DNA from: Diphasiastrum complanatum
Taxonomy: Eukaryota > Streptophyta > Lycopodiopsida > Lycopodiales > Lycopodiaceae
DNA length: 64,000 nucleotides
Direction of reading: 5' to 3'
NCBI GenBank assembly: GCA_029204225.1
Contig: CM055095.1
Span: 23,218,520-23,282,519, forward strand
Shown: one piece after another, positions 59,558 through 64,000 of the stretch
How the letters are laid out: each line of letters opens with the position of its first letter
Numbering within the stretch: the first letter of the stretch is position 1
Made by a program: the position numbers and the translations under genes
Notes under the pieces: generated by a model
Seen by the model: the letters and a program-made list of their open reading frames with translations, nothing else
Databases searched by the model: none
What the model was told of the DNA's origin: nothing

Positions 59558-59875
59558 GCATAAGTAATTAGTAAGTTGTTGAAGTTCATCCCGGGAGAAA
59601 CCGATCTCATCAACCAAGACATAGTAGTGTGTAGGTCTTATGGTTCCCTGTAGTGAATGGCACAGTTTTGCATAAGTAATAACTAAGTTGTTGAAGTTCA
59701 TCCGGGAGAAAATCGATCTCATCATATAAGACATAGTAGTGTGTAGGTCTTGTGGTTCCATGTCTTGAGAGCTTGTCACTCTTCTGGTGAGCATTCATTC
59801 CTCCCAGAAACTTGTGGTCCTGAGAGCTTGTCACTCTTCTGGTGAGCATTCACTTCTCCCAAATCCTCTGGTGAG
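59558..59875. repeat. two successive tandem repeats (112-bp and 55-bp periods)
   Basis: gcataagtaat...ttgttgaagttcatcc...cgatctcatca recurs at 59558 and 59670. Then tgagagcttgtcactcttct recurs at 59766 and 59821, with a third partial ctggtgagcattcac at about 59867. Noncoding. Confidence 0.8.
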
Positions 59876-59934
59876 CATTCACTTTTTGAGACAGTCACTG
59901 ATGCATGCTCCAAGCTTTCGCTCTCATCCAAGCT

Positions 59935-59952
59935 AACCCTAAACCCTAAACC
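59935..59952. repeat. short interstitial plant telomere-type repeat
   Basis: AACCCTAAACCCTAAACC, two and a half CCCTAAA units. Such short runs occur by chance or near promoters, so it is of little weight. Confidence 0.6.
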
Positions 59953-60049
59953 AGTAATCTCTATGCCATGTAAACCATCATGCCGGATGCGGGCGCAAAA
60001 ATGCCCAAAACCCCCTGGATGCGCATGTATGATATATATTATATATATA

Positions 60050-60848
60050 ATACTAAGGAGACGGAACTCGGGCGCAAACGCGTGTCGGGACGCGTCCAGG
60101 GTGGACGCACTTTTTTTTTTTAAATTTTTTTTAGTGTTTTTTTAGTGTAAAAAAAAATCACCGAAACGAGATTTTTTATATCTATTTTTTAAGTTTCAAA
60201 TTTCAATATAAAGTAATTCAAATACAAAAAAATCAAATGAAAGATCAAATAAATAGAAAACTACAAAATACTAAAAAACCTCAAAAATTACATAAAAACC
60301 TATTTTAAGGCTTTCTAATTATAGATTTGGGCCTTTTTAATGTCTTTTGAGTGTTTTTTTGGGCTTTTTTGAACTTTTTTTGTCAAAAAATTTGTATTTT
60401 TAAAAAGGGAACGGGTTTTTTATGGTTTATATTAACAAGGATGAGGGTCCGGGCCGGAATGGCCGCGTCCGTGTCTGTGTCTGACGTCCGGACCCGGACG
60501 CGTCCGACCCCCGAACGCGGGGTCGGACGCGTCCCAATTTTTTTTTCTTTTAAACTAAAAAACCCTAAAAAAATTAAAAAAAAATTAAAAAAAATAAAAA
60601 CGGACGTGTCCATACCGCCGTACGCACCTGTGGCTTCATTTTTTATTTTTTAAAATTTTTTAGTCTAATTTTTTATTTTAAAATTAAAAAAAAAAACCGT
60701 ATGCGTCCGGGGTCCCAGACGCGCCCCTGACGCGTCCGCACGTCCGGACGCTCGTCCGGACGCGTGTCCGCGTCCACCGTCCGCTTCCTTAGGTTTAAAT
60801 ATATATATATATACGCGCGTCCGCGTTTGCCGTCCGCTTCCTTAGGTT

Positions 60849-60850
<2 letters not shown>
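60050..60850. mobile_element. probable non-autonomous element with ACGCGTCCG-rich arms
   Basis: The left arm (60053-60110) starts CTAAGGAGACGG and carries acgcgtgtcgggacgcgtcc. The right arm (60690-60795), read inversely, starts CTAAGGAAGCGGACGGTGGA with many GACGCGTCC/CGTCCGGACG units. A third CpG-rich block is at 60440-60530. TAAGG fits hAT ends. The right end is duplicated (60779-60797 and 60832-60850), and no matching target duplication was found. Confidence 0.5.
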
Positions 60851-60881
<31 letters not shown>

Positions 60882-60883
<2 letters not shown>

Positions 60884-61015
60884 TAGGTCCCGCGGTACTG
60901 GGTACCGCGGATCCCGGTACCGCGGGACCAGACTGGTACTGCGGTACCATGATGGTACCGCGGTACCACAATATAATAATATATTTATTATTTAATATTT
61001 TTTTTAATTTTTTTT
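60882..61015. repeat. palindromic GGTACC-rich terminus, probable left end of hAT copy 2
   Basis: From CATAGGTCCCGCGG, several GGTACCGCGGTACC-type palindromes are followed by an AT-rich inner segment, mirroring the right end of copy 1. It lies 240-370 bp before the transposase ATG at 61254. Confidence 0.55.
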
Positions 61016-61253
61016 ACCTAAACCTACCCGCCCCCCTCGCATTTCCTCTGAAATTTTTTTGAGCCCTCTCCGCCCCTGCCATCGCTTGCTGGTTTTTCTT
61101 GCCTGCCTTTGATTCCTTGCGTCGCCCATCGCCCACGCAACGCCCTGCCTTGCATCTGATTTCCTTTGCCCTGCATTCGCCCATTTTCAGCGTCTCTCCA
61201 ACAGTGAACCCTGCTGTTTTTTTTCCAGCAATCCATCCCTCATTTCATCTGCA

Positions 61254-64000
61254 ATGGTGCAATCCGACCTTTCGGTCTGTGGACGAGGTAGACATTGTCA
61301 GGCGGGTTGCCGACAAGGGCCAACAAGACCGGTCAGAAGATCGTGCGCTGCCGATACTGTCTCGTCGAGTTTGCTGCATCCCTCACTTCGCCTTAAAGGC
61401 CATCTGCTCGGTGCACGCGCCAAAAATGGTGCCACCTTGAATGCTGCCCCTTGTGGCAGCATGACCGTCCCCGACAGGCAGCGACTACTGGACACCTACG
61501 GGCCGCGGCTCGTGGCAGGGGAGAACACCATTTCGGAGGGCGTTCTCCGATTTTGCACCGCTCCTTATGTGACTAACCCAGAGTTGCTGCCTGCTTGGCT
61601 GGCACGCACGAGGAGAGGGAGTGCATCCTCCTCTGGTCCCTTTGCCCTCAGACAGCTCTGCCTCATGCACCCCCATCTGCTCAGATTCCGGTGGATCCCG
61701 TCCCATCGCGTCCGACAGTTGCCACTGCGGTTCCACCACCACCCACTGTTGCTCGCACTCCACCAGTCTACGACTTTCTCATGGACTCTCCGCCACCCGA
61801 GCAGGCCCAGGATGGTACTGGGCGGGCCTTCGAGGATGTGGAAGAGATCCCTTCTTCCTTCCCTTCCCATCCGGATGACCTCCTCATGCCAGCAGTTTTC
61901 GTACCCCATGCCAGATGTTGCCCCTCCACCAGTTGCACCCCACCTATGCTGCTGCACCCATCCCTGCCAGTGCATCCCACTCTCCCCATTCCACGTCTAC
62001 AGCCGATGCATCCACCAGCGCCCAGCCTGTCGCGTCATCGTCCATTCCCGTCACGGTTGGTGCACCGTGCTGGAGGTCCACCACCCGTCGTCCACCAGGG
62101 AGAGCCCTCGTGCAGCAGACCATTCTCGCGGCGCGCATCAGCCGCACATGGACAGAGAGGCCACACAGGCCGTGGCCAGTCTGGTTTACGAGCTGAACCT
62201 GCCCTTTGCCATCACCGACTCTGAGCCCTTCAGAAGGGCCTTCCGCCTTGCACAGTCTGTCAGCCCTAGCTGGAGAGTCCCTAGTTCAGAGGTTGTCCGC
62301 ACACACATGCTGTGGGATAGGGTCGAGTCCTTGTCTAGAGAGATGGAGCCTCTGCGTCGGCAACTGGGCCACTTACGGTTGCAGCATCATGTCCCGATGG
62401 CTGGACTGATGTCAGGAGGAGGCCGATCCTCAACATACTGGTCTCCAGCTGCATGGGCACACAGTTTTATGAGGCAGTGGATTTGCAGCAGGGGGGGGAG
62501 AGTCATATCTGCAGAGTTCATGTTTTGATGTCATCAGGTCTTCCATCCTAGCCATAGGCCCACAGCATGTCGTCACCGGTGGTGACGGACAATGCCACGA
62601 ACTGCATTCTAGATGGGTGTACTGCTAGAGGCCCGAGTTCCCTCATATTGTTCATACCCCCTGTGCAGCCCACGGCATAGACCCTTTTGATGGGGGACAT
62701 TGGAGCACTTCCCTGGGTTAGAGCCATCGTCCGGGGGAGGCCCTCTTCCTGGTGACTTTTGTCACCAGAAAGAGGCGTGTTCTTGCCAGTGTTCCGGGTG
62801 TTTAGCCATCTGGACCTCCGTAAGCCAGCCCCCACGCGCTTTGCATTCGACTTGGTGGTCATCGACCGTTTGATCAGGTGCAGGGCCCAGCTTCTACAGA
62901 TGGTTGCCAGTGATCTTTGGGGTGCCAGTACATTTCCGCACACTGAGGATGGGGAGCTTTTCTTCCACGGTGAGGGGAGACCAGTTCTGGAGGGATGCAC
63001 AGACATTGTCAGGACTGCTTCGACCACTCTACATTGTGCTCCGCATGGCTGACAGCGAGGGGTCGACACTTGGACTGGTGTATGAGCTCATGGACCGGAT
63101 TGGACAGTTCCTGCAGCTGCCCATCTTGCAGCCAGAGAGGTAAGCGGTACAATGTTGCAATTGACCTTTATCTTTTCAGTACTTGCTAGTTTGTTTTTCT
63201 GTCAATGTTAAGCTTTTTCGTAATGCCCTAAACCACATGCCCCTCACCTGCAGGATGACAGAGCTGAAGTTCATATGGGAGACGCGATGGAACTACTTCC
63301 ACAGGAGTATCCACAGCGTTGCACACATGCTGCATCCCTCTTCCTCTCTCCGACACAGATGCATGACAGGAGCTCGAGGCCGATTGGCTTCAGTACATTC
63401 ACAGGGTGGGTCCTCCACACATAGGTTTGGATCCTATCAGGCTCATGGAGGAGCTCGCTGCATTTCGTTTCGGCATGGGCACATTCGGCCACCCGGCTGC
63501 CCAGGATCCAGAGAGGAGGCAGCTACCCATTACTTGGTGGACCATGTTCGGTAGCACATACCCATCTATACAGCGTCTTGCACTGCGTGTCCTTTCTCAG
63601 GTATGCATCTCATTTTATCCTCCATTTTTTGTGTTTCGTTGAAGTTTCACCTTTGCCACAATGTGCTGAAGTATTTCAATGCACGCACCACAGGACTGTG
63701 CTGCCTCTGTGTGTGAGCGTAATTGGAGCACATGGGCACTGATTCACACGAGGAGAAGAAACCGGTTGTCAGTGAGTCAGTTGGAGCGGTTGGTGTTCTG
63801 TAGCACCAACGCACGTCTCGCCAGGAGGCTTCCGACCATTACGAGCGCATTGCAGGTGATAAGCTAATCTTTCATAGCATGTTGGTTGACTCCTGGTATG
63901 TTGGTTTCATTTCTTGAAAAAGTTGTCTCTCTGACATGCAAATTTTAAACCTTGCAGACGAAGATATCTGATTTGGAGCGCCAGGTTGACTTGCCTACGG
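61254..64000 (+). pseudogene. hAT transposase gene, copy 2 (cut by the window end)
   Basis: Same gene as 51971-54632. The ATG at 61254 begins MVQSDLSV; after a one-base shift DEVDIVRRVADKG matches copy 1. The BED finger region is frameshifted near 61330-61390. ELNLPFAITDSEPFRRAF and VRTHMLWDRVESLSREMEP follow at 62185-62350. DUF659 (62350-63139) carries several small indels (near 62360, 62470, 62610, 62740 and 62800). Later exons 63254-63600 and 63694-63855 and the start of the last exon at 63958 have splice sites equal to copy 1, with a normal GT donor at 63601 where copy 1 has GC. More lesions than copy 1, so clearly dead. The C-terminal tail lies beyond the window. Confidence 0.85.

Noticed and set aside
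59935-59952. Telomere-like CCCTAAA repeats as a sign of a chromosome end or fusion
   Set aside because: Only two and a half units; no extended array.

Overview
This is nuclear DNA of a land plant, most likely a seed plant. It carries a spliced plant-type gene fusing a universal-stress-protein domain to a protein kinase, typical plant GT-AG introns, AT-rich intergenic DNA with many microsatellites, and remnants of almost every plant transposon order: Ty3 chromovirus, Tat/Athila-like Ty3, Ty1/copia, LINE, CACTA, hAT and hAT-type MITEs. No species can be named from this alone. I saw no tRNA, rRNA or CRISPR array.

Layout. (1) Positions 1-1712 are promoter and 5' leader DNA with a tandem duplication and an inverted repeat. 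(2) Positions 1713-14879 are one intact-looking plus-strand gene of 12 coding exons and 760 residues: a USP-like domain, a low-complexity linker and a receptor-like cytoplasmic kinase domain. Its third coding intron (3632-11324) is 7.7 kb and has absorbed an internally deleted chromovirus with clean LTRs and a 5-bp target duplication, a hAT-type MITE nested in a second MITE, a GC-rich minisatellite and a 0.34-kb tandem duplication. (3) Positions 15-28 kb are a transposon graveyard: a LINE reverse transcriptase (minus), a 5'-truncated copia with its 3' LTR (plus), and a CACTA TNP2 transposase remnant (minus). (4) Positions 28208-29661 hold the most unusual item: an intron-containing pseudogene of a beta-class amino-DNA methyltransferase (N4-cytosine or N6-adenine type), with motif IV and then motif I readable in order but each altered. 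(5) Positions 30.7-40 kb hold copia and Ty3 fragments in both orientations. (6) Positions 44772-45907 are the long first coding exon of a nuclear-looking gene that may be MBD8-like; the remaining exons were not found. (7) Positions 47.5-49.9 kb are a cluster of three related copia LTRs with two RNase H tails abutting head to head. (8) Positions 52-64 kb hold two same-strand copies of a BED/DUF659 hAT transposase gene. The first has a long Pro/Ala-rich, AT-hook-bearing tail and a convergent small coiled-coil ORF beside subterminal repeats; the second is cut by the window end. Between them lie several small hAT-like elements with strongly palindromic CpG-rich termini.

Only the USP-kinase gene and the 44.8-kb exon look like functional host genes. 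Everything else recognised is mobile or decayed. Several stops and lost catalytic residues in the retroelements are C-to-T (or G-to-A) changes, consistent with deamination of methylated cytosine. Exon boundaries, translations of decayed elements and repeat comparisons were worked out by eye and should be treated as such.
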